Shown here: positions 1-8,365 of the stretch, one piece after another
Position numbering within the stretch: position 1 is the stretch's first letter
Layout of the letters: every line of letters begins with the position of its first letter
Source: Moraxella bovis
GTDB taxonomy: Bacteria > Pseudomonadota > Gammaproteobacteria > Pseudomonadales > Moraxellaceae
Length of the DNA stretch: 29,714 nucleotides
NCBI RefSeq assembly: GCF_002014975.1
Contig: NZ_MUXV01000010.1
Coordinates: 1-29,714, forward strand
Direction: 5' to 3'
Notes under the pieces: generated by a model
The model's database searches: none
What the model was told of the DNA's origin: nothing
The model's input: only the letters and a program-made list of their open reading frames with translations
Made by a program: the position numbers and the translations under genes

Positions 1-20
1 TATTTGTTTTTAACAATACC

Positions 21-54
21 AAAAGACGGATATAGATGTTTTATTCCGTCTTTT
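21..54 (+). terminator. Rho-independent terminator of a gene upstream of the window
   Basis: A 10-base perfect inverted repeat (AAAAGACGGA at 21-30, TCCGTCTTTT at 45-54) encloses a 14-base loop and ends in a T run. It probably ends transcription of a gene lying left of the window. The A/T-rich arms would let it work in both directions. Confidence 0.6.
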
Positions 55-92
55 GCTTTATCCATCTTGCTTTGCCAAATATGTAAATATGA

Positions 93-121
93 TTGCCAAA
101 ACTCTCATAACTGTGTACAAT
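93..121 (+). promoter_or_regulatory. Predicted sigma-70 promoter of the lytic transglycosylase gene
   Basis: TTGCCA (93-98) and TACAAT (116-121) are separated by exactly 17 bases, each differing from consensus at one or two positions. The expected transcription start is about 20 bases before the ATG at 150, giving a very short leader. Confidence 0.5.
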
Positions 122-149
122 GACAACAAACTTTTATCGCTAAATACTC

Positions 150-1502
150 ATGACTCATCCTGTAAAAGCCCTGCTAGACCACCCTGCTTTTCGCCTGTCC
201 GCTGTGGCTGTTGCCATTATCACTCTGCTATCCTGTGCTTCAGCTCCTCAAACACCACAGCGACCCATCGTGGTTGAGACACCAACGACCACACCTACCC
301 CATCTCGGGTGGTCATTGTCAAACCCCAAACACCCACAGCCCCAGTAACCACCTCCACGCCCACGCCTGCCCCATCGGTAGAAAATCGCTACTATGGCAG
401 TTTTGGCGACTGGAAAAGCGATTTCATCACTCGCACCATCGCCAGCGGTCATGCCTCTCATGCGGTGCATGGACTGCTAGGCAGTGCCAGTCTTAACTCA
501 CAGGTCATCAGCCTAGACGGTCGCCAAGCCGAATTTGCCAAAATGCCGTGGTCATACGTCGAGTCCGCCGTTACCTCAGGGCGTGTCTCTGATGGCAGAG
601 CCAAACTGCGTGAATACCCCTCCCTACTCTCACGAGCCGAAAGCCAGTATGGTGTCCCCAAAGAAGTGATGGTCGCCATTTGGGGTATTGAGTCCTCATA
701 TGGGGCAGCAACAGGCTCAACCGACTTAGTTGATGCCCTATCTAGTCTTGCCTTTGATGGTCGCCGTCGTGAGTTTGCCGAAGGCGAACTGCTTGCCATG
801 TTACAGATGATAGAGCATGGCGATGTCAGTCGCTCACGACTGCGTGGGTCATGGGCGGGGGGCATGGGTCATACCCAATTCATCCCCTCCACTTGGATAA
901 AATACGGCGTGGACGGTAACGGCGATGGACAAAAAAACCCATGGACAATCTCGGACGCTCTCACCTCCACCGCCCATTATCTAGGGGCGAGCGGTTGGGT
1001 GTCAGGCGTGGACGCTTTTTATGAAGTTCGCCTGCCGACTGGCTTTAACTACCAACTCTTAGGACAAAAACAATCCCTAGAATCATGGAAATCCTTAGGC
1101 GTGGTCTCTGCCAATGGCGAGTACTTTGGCGGTCATGCCCAAGCCGAGCTGTGGCTCCCTGCTGGCGTGAATGGCCCCGCCCTACTACTCACGCCCAACT
1201 TTGATGTTATCAAAGTCTATAACAACTCATCTAGCTACGCCCTAGCCGTGGCAACCCTTGCAAAACGTATCGCTGGCGGTGCTGGCATTAGTGGCAACTG
1301 GCCACGCCACGAACAGCCCCTGTCTCGCTCAGAAGTCATTCGCTTACAAGAAACCCTAAACGCCAAAGGCTACTCTGCCGGCAAAACAGACGGCGTGGCA
1401 GGGGCGAACACCTCTCGTGCCTTTGCTCGTTGGCAAGCGGATAATGGACGCATTCCTGATGGCTTTATCACCCAAAACTCGGTGCGTGGCTTGGTCTGGT
1501 AA
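150..1502 (+). CDS. Lytic murein transglycosylase, MltB family, lipoprotein
   Basis: This 450-residue protein should cleave the MurNAc-GlcNAc bond of peptidoglycan with formation of 1,6-anhydroMurNAc. The N-terminus has a hydrophobic segment and a lipobox (LLSC, Cys29), so it is probably an outer-membrane lipoprotein. A Pro/Thr-rich linker (about 35-75) leads to the MltB/SLT_2 catalytic region. The catalytic glutamate is Glu181 in the sequence WGIESSYG, and the conserved GMGHTQF motif lies at 238-244. A peptidoglycan-binding-1 domain occupies about 395-450. E. coli MltB lacks that C-terminal domain, but many homologues with it exist. The gene is transcribed alone, between a promoter at 93-121 and a terminator at 1506-1536. 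The family call is firm; the exact paralog is not, so I give no symbol. Confidence 0.93.
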   Translation: MTHPVKALLDHPAFRLSAVAVAIITLLSCASAPQTPQRPIVVETPTTTPTPSRVVIVKPQTPTAPVTTSTPTPAPSVENRYYGSFGDWKSDFITRTIASGHASHAVHGLLGSASLNSQVISLDGRQAEFAKMPWSYVESAVTSGRVSDGRAKLREYPSLLSRAESQYGVPKEVMVAIWGIESSYGAATGSTDLVDALSSLAFDGRRREFAEGELLAMLQMIEHGDVSRSRLRGSWAGGMGHTQFIPSTWIKYGVDGNGDGQKNPWTISDALTSTAHYLGASGWVSGVDAFYEVRLPTGFNYQLLGQKQSLESWKSLGVVSANGEYFGGHAQAELWLPAGVNGPALLLTPNFDVIKVYNNSSSYALAVATLAKRIAGGAGISGNWPRHEQPLSRSEVIRLQETLNAKGYSAGKTDGVAGANTSRAFARWQADNGRIPDGFITQNSVRGLVW

Positions 1503-1505
1503 CAT

Positions 1506-1536
1506 AAAGTCGGTGCGTGATGTACCGACTTTTATT
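1506..1536 (+). terminator. Rho-independent terminator of the transglycosylase gene
   Basis: AAAGTCGGT (1506-1514) and ACCGACTTT (1524-1532) form a perfect 9-bp stem with a 9-base loop, followed by TTATTT. It lies 4 bases past the stop codon. Confidence 0.7.
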
Positions 1537-1646
1537 TAAATCATTCATCATGCGGTTAAGTTATCGTTGCAAATGATAACAATTTAAAACTTTTCATCTT
1601 GATAAAAATCTGTTAGATTATAGCACTTTTAACCTTTGGAGCTGTT

Positions 1647-2162
1647 ATGAAAATCAAATCCCTACTACTGCTTAGCACCCTATTTTGTGCCAGTGCCTTT
1701 GCCACACCGAGCAATCAATCACTAGAAGAACTTGCCAAAATCATGCCTTACGAATCCACATTTTACCAAGCGGTCGTTGCCCCCCTTGAAATGGAACGCA
1801 TGGCAATCGCTCAGGGCATGGCACAGGACAACACACTCACCGACGATCAACGCAAAAAAGCCCTAAAAGCCTTTGACGACTATGCCGAAGGGCTTATTAA
1901 AAGCCTAGACACCAAAGCGACCAAAGACGGACTTAAAAAATCCTACCTTAACGCCGCCAAATCGTTTAGCCAAGCCGAAGTGGACGCCATGATTGCTTTT
2001 TATGGCAGTAAAGACGGGCAAAGCGCCTTAAAAAAACAAGATGCCGTCTTTGAGTCCTATATGAAAAGTGCAGGCGAGAACAACAAAAAAACCTTAGAAA
2101 CCTACGAAAACAAACATCTTAAAAAAATGCAGGATGATGTTAAAAAGATTTTGAATAAATAG
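1647..2162 (+). CDS. Secreted DUF2059-domain protein
   Basis: This 171-residue protein has a clear Sec signal peptide ([19 protein letters not shown], cleavage near residue 19), so it is probably periplasmic. The mature part is helical and charged. Residues about 90-150 carry the DUF2059 pattern of repeated helices around an [13 protein letters not shown] segment, which resembles the family's FY-S-GQ-AL core. No catalytic residues are known for this family and its function is undefined. A GGAG ribosome-binding site lies 6 bases before the ATG. The gene stands alone between two terminators. Its end is rich in AAA codons. Family assignment is by motif memory and is fairly secure; the role is unknown. 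Confidence 0.8.
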   Translation: MKIKSLLLLSTLFCASAFATPSNQSLEELAKIMPYESTFYQAVVAPLEMERMAIAQGMAQDNTLTDDQRKKALKAFDDYAEGLIKSLDTKATKDGLKKSYLNAAKSFSQAEVDAMIAFYGSKDGQSALKKQDAVFESYMKSAGENNKKTLETYENKHLKKMQDDVKKILNK

Positions 2163-2183
2163 GGCGTGTCTGCCATCACTTGC

Positions 2184-2224
2184 AAATCCTTATCATAGCC
2201 CCCATTATGATAAGGATTTCTTTT
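2184..2224 (+). terminator. Strong hairpin, likely terminator, just ahead of uvrB
   Basis: AAATCCTTATCAT (2184-2196) and ATGATAAGGATTT (2207-2219) form a perfect 13-bp stem with a 10-base loop, followed by CTTTT. It probably ends the DUF2059 transcript. It also ends only 19 bases before the uvrB start codon, so it may influence uvrB expression. Confidence 0.65.
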
Positions 2225-2238
2225 ATAAAAACAACACC

Positions 2239-4314
2239 ATGCCAAAGCCCAAAACCACTCGTGCCAAAATCACCGAAAGTCAGCTTACCAAACAGCTAGG
2301 CGATGACGATAAAGTCTTTAAAATGGTTACGCCCTTTGCCCCCAGTGGCGACCAACCGACCGCCATACAGTCCCTAGTGGACGGGGTCAAGGCAGGCAAA
2401 AAAGACCAACTTTTGCTCGGTGTGACAGGTTCGGGCAAGACTTACACCATGGCAAAGGTCATTGAGAGCTTAGGGCGACCTGCCATCATCATGGCTCATA
2501 ACAAGACACTGGCAGCACAGCTTTATGGCGAATTTAAGGAATTTTTCCCCCATAATGCGGTGGAGTACTTTGTCAGTTATTATGACTATTATCAGCCTGA
2601 GGCGTATGTCGTGGCAAGCGATACTTTTATCGAAAAGGACTCCGCCATCAACGACCACATCGACCAAATGCGACTGTCCGCTACTCGTACCTTGCTCGAA
2701 CGCCGTGATACCATCATTGTGGCGAGCGTGTCCGCCATCTATGGCTTGGGCGACCCTGAGAGCTACCTAAAAATGCTCCTGCACGTGGTCGTGGGCGATG
2801 TCGTGGACAGAACCGCTCTCATCAAACGCTTGGTTGAGTTACAATACGAACGCAACGAGCTGGACTTTGGGCGTGGTACCTATCGCTTGCATGGTGAGAC
2901 CTTGGACATCTACCCTGCTGAGAGTGAACAGTTGGCGGTGCGGATTAGCATGTTTGATGATGAAGTTGAAAAAATCACATGGTTTGACCCTTTGACCGGC
3001 AAAAACATCAAATCCGTGCCACGCATTACCATCTATCCCAAGTCGCACTATGTTACCCCCCGAGAAAAATTAGAAGTGGCAATGGGGACGATTAAAGAAG
3101 AGCTTGCCGAGCGATTAGAATATTTTCGCTCACATGATAAGCTACTAGAAGCCCAACGTATCAAAGAACGCACCCAGTACGACTTAGAGATGATACAGCA
3201 GTTAGGCTACTGTAACGGCATTGAGAACTACTCTCGTCATCTGTCAGGACGACAGGCAGGCGAGGCACCACCCACGCTGTTTGACTACCTGCCGTCTGAT
3301 GCGTTGGTGTTTTTGGATGAAAGCCACGTTACCATCCCCCAAATCGGAGCGATGTATAAGGGCGATAGAAGTCGCAAAGAAAACTTGGTTAATTATGGCT
3401 TTCGCTTACCGTCCGCCATGGATAACCGCCCCATGATGTTTGAGGAGTGGGAGGCGGTTGTGCCAACTCGTATCTTTGTATCGGCAACCCCTGCCCCCTA
3501 TGAGTTGGAGCATAGCGAGCAAGTGGTCGAGCAAGTCGTTCGCCCCACAGGACTTATTGACCCCATACTAGAAATCCGCCCCGTACTCACCCAAGTCGAT
3601 GACGTGCTGGGCGAGATAAACCTGCGTAAGCCCTTAAACGAGCGAGTGCTGATTACCACGCTCACCAAACGCATGGCAGAGGATTTGACCAGTTATTTAA
3701 AAGAATATGGCGTGCGTGTGGCATATCTGCACAGCGACATTGACACGGTAGAACGCATGAAAATCATTCACGAACTCAGAACAGGGGTGCATGATGTGCT
3801 GGTAGGCATTAACCTACTTCGTGAGGGCTTGGATATGCCCGAGGTGTCGCTTGTGGCGATTTTTGATGCGGACAAAGAGGGCTTTTTACGTTCGGAGCGG
3901 TCGCTCATTCAGACCATTGGGCGAGCGGCACGCCATGTCAATGGCAAGGCTATCCTATACGCTGACAGCATTACCCCGTCCATGCAAAAGGCGATAGATG
4001 AGACCGAACGCAGACGAGCCAAACAAATCGCCTTTAATGCCGAGCATGGCATTACACCAAAATCGGCAAGCCGTGCCATTACCGACAAGATTGACACGGG
4101 CGAGATTGAGAGCGTGGACGCCCCAAAAATTGACGTACCATTTGCCCTAAATGATATTGACGTGGAAATCTTACGCCGTCCTGAGCTGATGATAAAAGAG
4201 ATTAACCGCCTAGAAAAACAAATGAAAAAACTCTCAGGCGAGCTAAAATTTGAAGAAGCGATGAGAGTACGTGATACCATGCTGGCGTTAAAAGATGAGT
4301 TTAACAAACTGTAA
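2239..4314 (+). CDS. uvrB: UvrABC excision nuclease subunit B
   Basis: UvrB is the damage-verifying helicase-like subunit of nucleotide excision repair; it is loaded by UvrA2 and recruits UvrC. The 691-residue protein is slightly longer than E. coli UvrB (673). Visible landmarks are the Walker A motif GVTGSGKT (61-68), the beta-hairpin [10 protein letters not shown] (114-123) that inserts between DNA strands, the Walker B DESH box (360-363), helicase motif V/VI segments including [12 protein letters not shown] and QTIGRAARH, and a C-terminal UVR coiled-coil motif (about 650-690) that contacts UvrC. The ATG at 2239 has no obvious Shine-Dalgarno sequence, but the [14 protein letters not shown] N-terminal start ([11 protein letters not shown]) is intact. 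I see no LexA-type CTGT-N8-ACAG box upstream. Confidence 0.98.
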   Translation: MPKPKTTRAKITESQLTKQLGDDDKVFKMVTPFAPSGDQPTAIQSLVDGVKAGKKDQLLLGVTGSGKTYTMAKVIESLGRPAIIMAHNKTLAAQLYGEFKEFFPHNAVEYFVSYYDYYQPEAYVVASDTFIEKDSAINDHIDQMRLSATRTLLERRDTIIVASVSAIYGLGDPESYLKMLLHVVVGDVVDRTALIKRLVELQYERNELDFGRGTYRLHGETLDIYPAESEQLAVRISMFDDEVEKITWFDPLTGKNIKSVPRITIYPKSHYVTPREKLEVAMGTIKEELAERLEYFRSHDKLLEAQRIKERTQYDLEMIQQLGYCNGIENYSRHLSGRQAGEAPPTLFDYLPSDALVFLDESHVTIPQIGAMYKGDRSRKENLVNYGFRLPSAMDNRPMMFEEWEAVVPTRIFVSATPAPYELEHSEQVVEQVVRPTGLIDPILEIRPVLTQVDDVLGEINLRKPLNERVLITTLTKRMAEDLTSYLKEYGVRVAYLHSDIDTVERMKIIHELRTGVHDVLVGINLLREGLDMPEVSLVAIFDADKEGFLRSERSLIQTIGRAARHVNGKAILYADSITPSMQKAIDETERRRAKQIAFNAEHGITPKSASRAITDKIDTGEIESVDAPKIDVPFALNDIDVEILRRPELMIKEINRLEKQMKKLSGELKFEEAMRVRDTMLALKDEFNKL

Positions 4315-4360
4315 AATACGCCTTTTTGTGGTACACTACGGACAACACAAGGAGCATGCC

Positions 4361-4654
4361 ATGACCCAAATCATCATCAATAGCCCCACCGACAGCAGTT
4401 TGTCTATCATGTTGCCACTCAATGCGGACGGTAGTGTGGTGTTTCCTAAGTGGTTGATTGATGACTTAACCCATTCTCATCGCTTGGTAAGTTTTAAAAA
4501 CAATCAAAAAACCACCAAAGAAGATGACGTTCTTGCCATGATTGAAAATACAGGCGGACTGCTTGCCCCTTATGTCAAACAACCGCTAACCATTGATGAG
4601 ATGAATGACAGTATAAACCACCATTTTTCACAAATGAATAAGGCGGAGTTATGA
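4361..4654 (+). CDS. VapB-like antitoxin of a PIN-toxin pair
   Basis: This 97-residue acidic protein is placed as the antitoxin of the following PIN-domain toxin. The start at 4361 is chosen because AAGGAG lies 5 bases upstream; an in-frame ATG at 4295 would overlap uvrB and lacks such a site. The N-terminus (MTQIIINSPTDSSLSIMLPL) looks like a beta-rich swapped-hairpin (AbrB/MazE-like) DNA-binding end, though I cannot assign the fold surely. The C-terminus contains a GLLAPYVKQPLTIDEMNDSI segment, which resembles the toxin-wrapping tail of PIN antitoxins. Its TGA overlaps the toxin ATG by 4 bases (ATGA), the usual coupling in such operons. Confidence 0.7.
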   Translation: MTQIIINSPTDSSLSIMLPLNADGSVVFPKWLIDDLTHSHRLVSFKNNQKTTKEDDVLAMIENTGGLLAPYVKQPLTIDEMNDSINHHFSQMNKAEL

Positions 4655-5046
4655 TTAGCCTTGATACCAATATTTTGGTGCGTTATTTGACCAAAGATGA
4701 TACCGTGCAATATCAAAAAGTGGTGGCATTATTTCAAAAATTACATACGGATAATGAACAAGGTTTTATTTCTTTATTGGTAGTTTTGGAAGTAAATTGG
4801 GTATTGGCATTTAGTTATAAAATTCCTAGAAATGAAATTATCCATTCGCTATTAACTTTATTAAATTTTCCTTTTTTAACTTTTGAACAAGCCAATCATC
4901 TACAACAAACCTTACTATACGCCCAAAATAATACTTTTGATTTATCTGATTTGTTGATAGCGTGCAAAAGTCGCAGTTTGGATAATTTACCTGTTTATAC
5001 TTTTGATAAAAAAGCAAGTCGGGCGGAAGGGTTTGTTTTATTATAG
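4651..5046 (+). CDS. PIN-domain toxin, VapC-like ribonuclease
   Basis: A 131-residue PIN-domain protein. The acidic metal-binding set expected of VapC is visible: Asp5 in SLDTNILVRYL, Glu47 in VVLEVNW, Asp100 (with Asp97 nearby) in FDLSDLLIAC, and Asp119 in TFDKKA. VapC toxins cut tRNA or rRNA in a Mg-dependent way; the target here cannot be told. It is translationally coupled to the upstream antitoxin through an ATGA overlap. The gene is notably more AT-rich than uvrB before it, which fits an acquired module. All catalytic residues are present, so the toxin appears intact. Confidence 0.88.
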   Translation: MISLDTNILVRYLTKDDTVQYQKVVALFQKLHTDNEQGFISLLVVLEVNWVLAFSYKIPRNEIIHSLLTLLNFPFLTFEQANHLQQTLLYAQNNTFDLSDLLIACKSRSLDNLPVYTFDKKASRAEGFVLL

Positions 5047-5052
5047 AATATT

Positions 5053-5616
5053 ATGCAAGAATTCCACCCCCTAGCCCCATTTGCCCCACCCAATGCCAAA
5101 GTGCTGATGCTCGGCAGTTTTCCGCCACCGCCTAATCGCTGGGCGATGAATTTTTATTATCCCAATTTAAATAATGACATGTGGCGGATTATGGGCTTGG
5201 TGTTTTTTGATGATGAAGATTATTTTATTGACGGTAAACGATTTAAAGAGACGCTTTTAAAAGACTTTTTAAACAAACAAGGCATTGCCATTTATGACAC
5301 CGCCAAAATCGTCATTCGTGAAAACAACAATGCATCCGATAAATTTTTAACCATTATCCAAAAATCCGACATCAAAGGCTTGTTAGCTACCTTACCCGAG
5401 TGCAATCATATCATCACCACAGGCGAAAAGGCGAGTGAGATTTTATTGTCTGATTTTGATATTAAAATACCCAAAGTTGGGCAATCGGTAAATTTAACAT
5501 TTGATAATAAAATTGTTACTCTACACCGTCTGCCGTCATCATCACGGGCGTATCCATTAGCCCTTGATAAAAAGGCACAGTTTTATAGGGCGGTGTTTGA
5601 GAAATTAGATTTATAA
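5053..5616 (+). CDS. Uracil-DNA glycosylase superfamily protein
   Basis: A 187-residue protein with the single-domain layout of the uracil/hypoxanthine-DNA glycosylase superfamily. The segment KVLMLGSFPPPPN (about 15-28) corresponds to the water-activating motif A and is followed by a YYPNLNNDMWRIMG stretch typical of the deoxyinosine/mismatch-type branch. HRLPSSSRAY (about 157-166) corresponds to the DNA-intercalating C-terminal motif. It would excise deaminated bases as the first step of base excision repair, but substrate cannot be predicted. It begins 6 bases after the toxin gene and could be co-transcribed with it. No good ribosome-binding site is seen before the ATG. Confidence 0.72.
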   Translation: MQEFHPLAPFAPPNAKVLMLGSFPPPPNRWAMNFYYPNLNNDMWRIMGLVFFDDEDYFIDGKRFKETLLKDFLNKQGIAIYDTAKIVIRENNNASDKFLTIIQKSDIKGLLATLPECNHIITTGEKASEILLSDFDIKIPKVGQSVNLTFDNKIVTLHRLPSSSRAYPLALDKKAQFYRAVFEKLDL

Positions 5617-5670
5617 ATATGATTGTATAACCACCATACACAGCATAACCACCAACCAATAGGAGTTTTT

Positions 5671-7122
5671 ATGAAATTATCCAACCCTACGCTATTCCAC
5701 GAACACGCACTCATCAATAACACATGGCAATCCGCCAAATCCGCCAACACCATAGACGTGTTTAACCCCTTTAATGATAAAAAAATCGGCACCATTCCTG
5801 ATTTGTCCGCCGATGAGGTGGCAGAAGCCATCGGTTTTGCCGATGACGCCCAAACATCATGGGCGAGCCTAACCGCCAATGAACGAGCGGTTATTTTGCA
5901 CCGTTGGGCGGATTTGATTGATGAACATCGTGAAGACCTAGCCATCATCATGACCACAGAGCAGGGCAAGCCCTTAAAAGAGTCTCGTGGGGAGATTGGC
6001 TATGCCAACAGTTTTATCCGCTTTTTTGCCGATGAAGCCAAACGAGCATATGGGGACGTGATACCCAGCCCGAACGCCAACCTACGCTATGTGGTGCTAA
6101 AACAGCCTGTGGGCGTGTGTGCCAGTATTACGCCGTGGAACTTTCCGTTAGCAATGATTACCCGTAAAGTCGCCCCCGCCCTAGCTTCAGGGTGCGTGAT
6201 GATTGTCAAGCCAGATAGCCAAACGCCCTTTTCCGCCCTTGCCTTGGGCGAGCTTGCCATTCAAGCAGGCATTCCTAAGGGTGTTTTGCAAATCGTGACA
6301 GGGCAAGCGGACGTTATCGGGGGTGTACTCACGTCCGATGAGCGTATCAAAAAACTCTCCTTTACAGGCTCTACTCGGGTCGGTAAACTGCTCATGGAGC
6401 AATGTGCCAGCACGGTCAAAAAGCTCTCCTTGGAGCTTGGCGGTAACGCTCCTTTTATCGTGTTTGACGATGCCGACATCGATAAGGCGGTCAAGGGGGC
6501 GATAGCGTCCAAATATCGCAACGCAGGGCAAACGTGCGTGTGTGCCAACCGCATCTATGTTCACCAAACGATAAAAGATGAGTTCATCGCCAAATTTACC
6601 AAAGAAGTTGGTGACTTACATGTTGGCGACGGACTGTCAGATGACACGGACATCGGCTGTCTTATCAATGACACCGCCGTGCAAAAAACCCAAAAACTAC
6701 TCCAAGATGCCCTAGATAAAGGAGCGACACTCATCACAGGGGGCAAGTCCCATCCCACACACGCACGCTGTTTTTTACCAACGGTCATCACGGACATCAC
6801 GGACGATATGGACATCGCTCACGAAGAGATTTTTGCTCCGATTGCTCCGGTTTTTGTGTTTGATGATGAAACCGAAGTCATTCGCCACGCCAATAACACC
6901 CCCTATGGTTTGGCATCCTATTTTTACACCCGAAGCCACGCACGAGCATGGCGAGTAAGTGAAGCCTTAGAATACGGCATGGTCGCCCAAAATACAGGGC
7001 TACTCTCTACCGAAGTCGCTCCGTTTGGCGGGGTTAAGCAGTCAGGGTTTGGGCGTGAAGGCTCAAAATATGGCTTGGATGAATATCTCACCACAAAATA
7101 CTGGTGCATGGACGTGAGCTGA
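5671..7122 (+). CDS. gabD: NAD(P)-dependent succinate-semialdehyde dehydrogenase
   Basis: A 483-residue aldehyde dehydrogenase that should oxidise succinate semialdehyde to succinate, the last step of GABA degradation. The start at 5671 is chosen because AGGAG lies 5 bases upstream, rather than an in-frame ATG at 5623. Catalytic residues are Glu255 in the ELGG motif and Cys289 in GQTCVCANR, one position away from E. coli GabD (254 and 288). The WNFPLAM, SFTGSTRVGK and EVAPFGGVKQSGFGREG motifs are typical of the GabD branch. The presence of a second cysteine after the nucleophile (CVC) recalls the redox-switch cysteines of GabD-type enzymes. No GABA transaminase or permease gene is adjacent. 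A strong terminator follows at 7140. Confidence 0.92.
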   Translation: MKLSNPTLFHEHALINNTWQSAKSANTIDVFNPFNDKKIGTIPDLSADEVAEAIGFADDAQTSWASLTANERAVILHRWADLIDEHREDLAIIMTTEQGKPLKESRGEIGYANSFIRFFADEAKRAYGDVIPSPNANLRYVVLKQPVGVCASITPWNFPLAMITRKVAPALASGCVMIVKPDSQTPFSALALGELAIQAGIPKGVLQIVTGQADVIGGVLTSDERIKKLSFTGSTRVGKLLMEQCASTVKKLSLELGGNAPFIVFDDADIDKAVKGAIASKYRNAGQTCVCANRIYVHQTIKDEFIAKFTKEVGDLHVGDGLSDDTDIGCLINDTAVQKTQKLLQDALDKGATLITGGKSHPTHARCFLPTVITDITDDMDIAHEEIFAPIAPVFVFDDETEVIRHANNTPYGLASYFYTRSHARAWRVSEALEYGMVAQNTGLLSTEVAPFGGVKQSGFGREGSKYGLDEYLTTKYWCMDVS

Positions 7123-7139
7123 TTAAATATCATACAACC

Positions 7140-7173
7140 AAATCCCTAAAAATATTGATTTTTGGGGATTTTG
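7140..7173 (+). terminator. Terminator of gabD
   Basis: AAATCCC (7140-7146) and AAAAAT (7148-7153) pair with ATTTTT (7158-7163) and GGGATTT (7165-7171), joined by one U-G wobble, with a 4-base loop and a T-rich end. Confidence 0.7.
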
Positions 7174-7191
7174 CTTTATCTGATATTTTTA

Positions 7192-7223
7192 CAAAAACCG
7201 CCATTGCATTACGATGGCGGTTT
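7192..7223 (-). terminator. Terminator of lolA, convergent with gabD
   Basis: AAACCGCCAT (7195-7204) and ATGGCGGTTT (7214-7223) form a perfect 10-bp stem. On the minus strand the stem is followed by TTTTTG, so it fits the end of the lolA transcript. Confidence 0.7.
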
Positions 7224-7235
7224 GGTATTTTAACC

Positions 7236-7859
7236 TTACTGGTTAATCACGTCCACCCCCTTAGGCGGGGTAAAGCTAAACTGACTGGCAGGAATGCTTT
7301 TATTAATATTAATGTTACTAAAACGAATCGACGTGGTCTGTCCGATACTGTCATTTAGCACCATCATCACAGGCTTACCGCCATTAAAACTGATGGACAA
7401 ATCTCTAAAATTAGCCGAGCTTGATTTGGGTTTTAGGACATAGTAGTTTTTGCCTTTGCTTGGCTGACTGACGGTAAAATTGCGTGTGATTTGATTGGGG
7501 TCGCCTGACAATAACAAGGCAGGTGCATCCCCAACTTGGTTATTTACCGACTGCTTGGTAACTTGTTGCAAGTCCTTATCGTATACCCACATGGTACTGC
7601 CATTTGCCACGATGAGCTGTTCTGATGGTGATTTGGTATCCCAGCGGAATTTGTTGCCACGCTCTAGTGCCATGCTACCGCTAAAACTTTGGCTTTTACC
7701 ACTCGCTTTGGTCGTTTGTGAGAAATTGGCAGTCATTGATTTGGTGTTTTTAAGCAGGTGATTTAAATTGGTCACTGCCGTGTCATTGGCATGAGCGGTC
7801 AACGCCGTCATGGGAAGTAACGTCAATACCAATGTGCTTAGGGCGATTTTTGTATTCAT
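7236..7859 (-). CDS. lolA: Outer-membrane lipoprotein carrier protein LolA
   Basis: LolA is the periplasmic chaperone that takes lipoproteins released by LolCDE and hands them to LolB at the outer membrane. The 207-residue protein has a Sec signal peptide ending near AHA-ND (about residue 25). The mature domain shows the typical beginning (LNHLLKNTKSMTANFSQTT), the FRWDTKSPSEQLIVANG strand region and a DKDLQQVTKQ segment, all of which match the LolA open beta-barrel family. A GGAG site stands 7 bases before the ATG. The gene is monocistronic, with a 500-base AT-rich spacer upstream. Confidence 0.92.
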   Translation of the reverse strand: MNTKIALSTLVLTLLPMTALTAHANDTAVTNLNHLLKNTKSMTANFSQTTKASGKSQSFSGSMALERGNKFRWDTKSPSEQLIVANGSTMWVYDKDLQQVTKQSVNNQVGDAPALLLSGDPNQITRNFTVSQPSKGKNYYVLKPKSSSANFRDLSISFNGGKPVMMVLNDSIGQTTSIRFSNININKSIPASQFSFTPPKGVDVINQ

Positions 7860-7892
7860 AATAACTCCAAATCATAAAATGGTTGGTTTTAA

Positions 7893-8028
7893 TGCCTTGT
7901 GCCACTTTTTATGACTTTTTAAAAACTGATTCAAAAACTAATTAAAATTGATTATCCTAAAAAATCATTAATCAGTCATTAAACAGCCATTAAAAGCTCT
8001 TAAAAAGTCATCAATGCAATTTAAGGCA
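7893..8028. repeat. Nested inverted repeats, possible decayed miniature element
   Basis: Three arm pairs are nested around one centre: TGCCTT (7893-7898) with AAGGCA (8023-8028), ATGACTTTTTAA (7911-7922) with TTAAAAAGTCAT (8000-8011), and ACTGATT (7925-7931) with AATCAGT (7970-7976). The long symmetric layout suggests a miniature mobile element remnant or a structured RNA; the sequence alone does not decide between them. Confidence 0.35.
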
Positions 8029-8273
8029 CTCTTAGAAAGTGGAGTCATTGTGCCATGTTTTTATGTTGCAATCTAGCCTAGTTTTGCAAAAATTTGGGGG
8101 TAATGTTGCATTTATGTGGCTAGGGCGTGTCAAACATTGATAATCATGCCGTAATTTTATCAATATTGGCTTGTTTTTATCATTTTTATCAAAACTTTTG
8201 CCATGTTACCAAAACCATCGGTCAAATCAAATGCAGGCAATCACTCACTTTTACATGATTTTAAATAATGTTA

Positions 8274-8327
8274 AATGAATGCCAATCAGGAATATTCATT
8301 GAAATTTCACCCAAATACTGGTAACAT
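8274..8327 (+). promoter_or_regulatory. Predicted promoter with an overlapping dyad for the small RHH-like gene
   Basis: TTGAAA (8299-8304) and TAACAT (8322-8327) are 17 bases apart. The dyad AATGAAT (8274-8280) / ATTCATT (8294-8300) touches the -35 box, a usual place for an autorepressor operator. Promoter call is by consensus match only. Confidence 0.4.
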
Positions 8328-8365
8328 AAGCCCCCATTTTAATCATTTTAAAAAGACGGTGTTTT

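Larger units (their letters stand above)
7860..8365. other. AT-rich spacer between lolA and the next gene
   Basis: About 500 bases without a convincing coding region. It holds a nested inverted repeat (7893-8028), a copy of the 11-mer TAGGGCGTGTC (8121-8131, also at 2160-2170), a short dyad ATTGATAA/TTATCAAT (8137-8144 and 8157-8164), and the predicted promoter and dyad of the gene at 8366. The lolA promoter must lie in its left part, but I cannot place it. Confidence 0.6.

Noticed and set aside
53..277. Short frame overlapping the start of the transglycosylase gene
   Set aside because: It overlaps the signal peptide coding region of a clear gene in another frame and its product is unstructured and cysteine-rich without a motif.
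1559..1590. Fur-box-like sequence (GTTATC...GATAAC, AAATGATAACAATTT) before the DUF2059 gene
   Set aside because: Only part of the 19-base Fur consensus matches and the gene has no iron-related role; not reported as a site.
2163..2238. LexA (SOS) box upstream of uvrB
   Set aside because: No CTGT-N8-ACAG pattern or close variant is visible between the DUF2059 stop and the uvrB ATG.
3909..4307. Long antisense frame over the end of uvrB
   Set aside because: It is a frame shadow of a conserved gene, with low-complexity Ser-rich translation and no start signal.
5583..5969. Long antisense frame over gabD
   Set aside because: It lies opposite a well-supported dehydrogenase gene, has no ribosome-binding site and its product resembles no protein.
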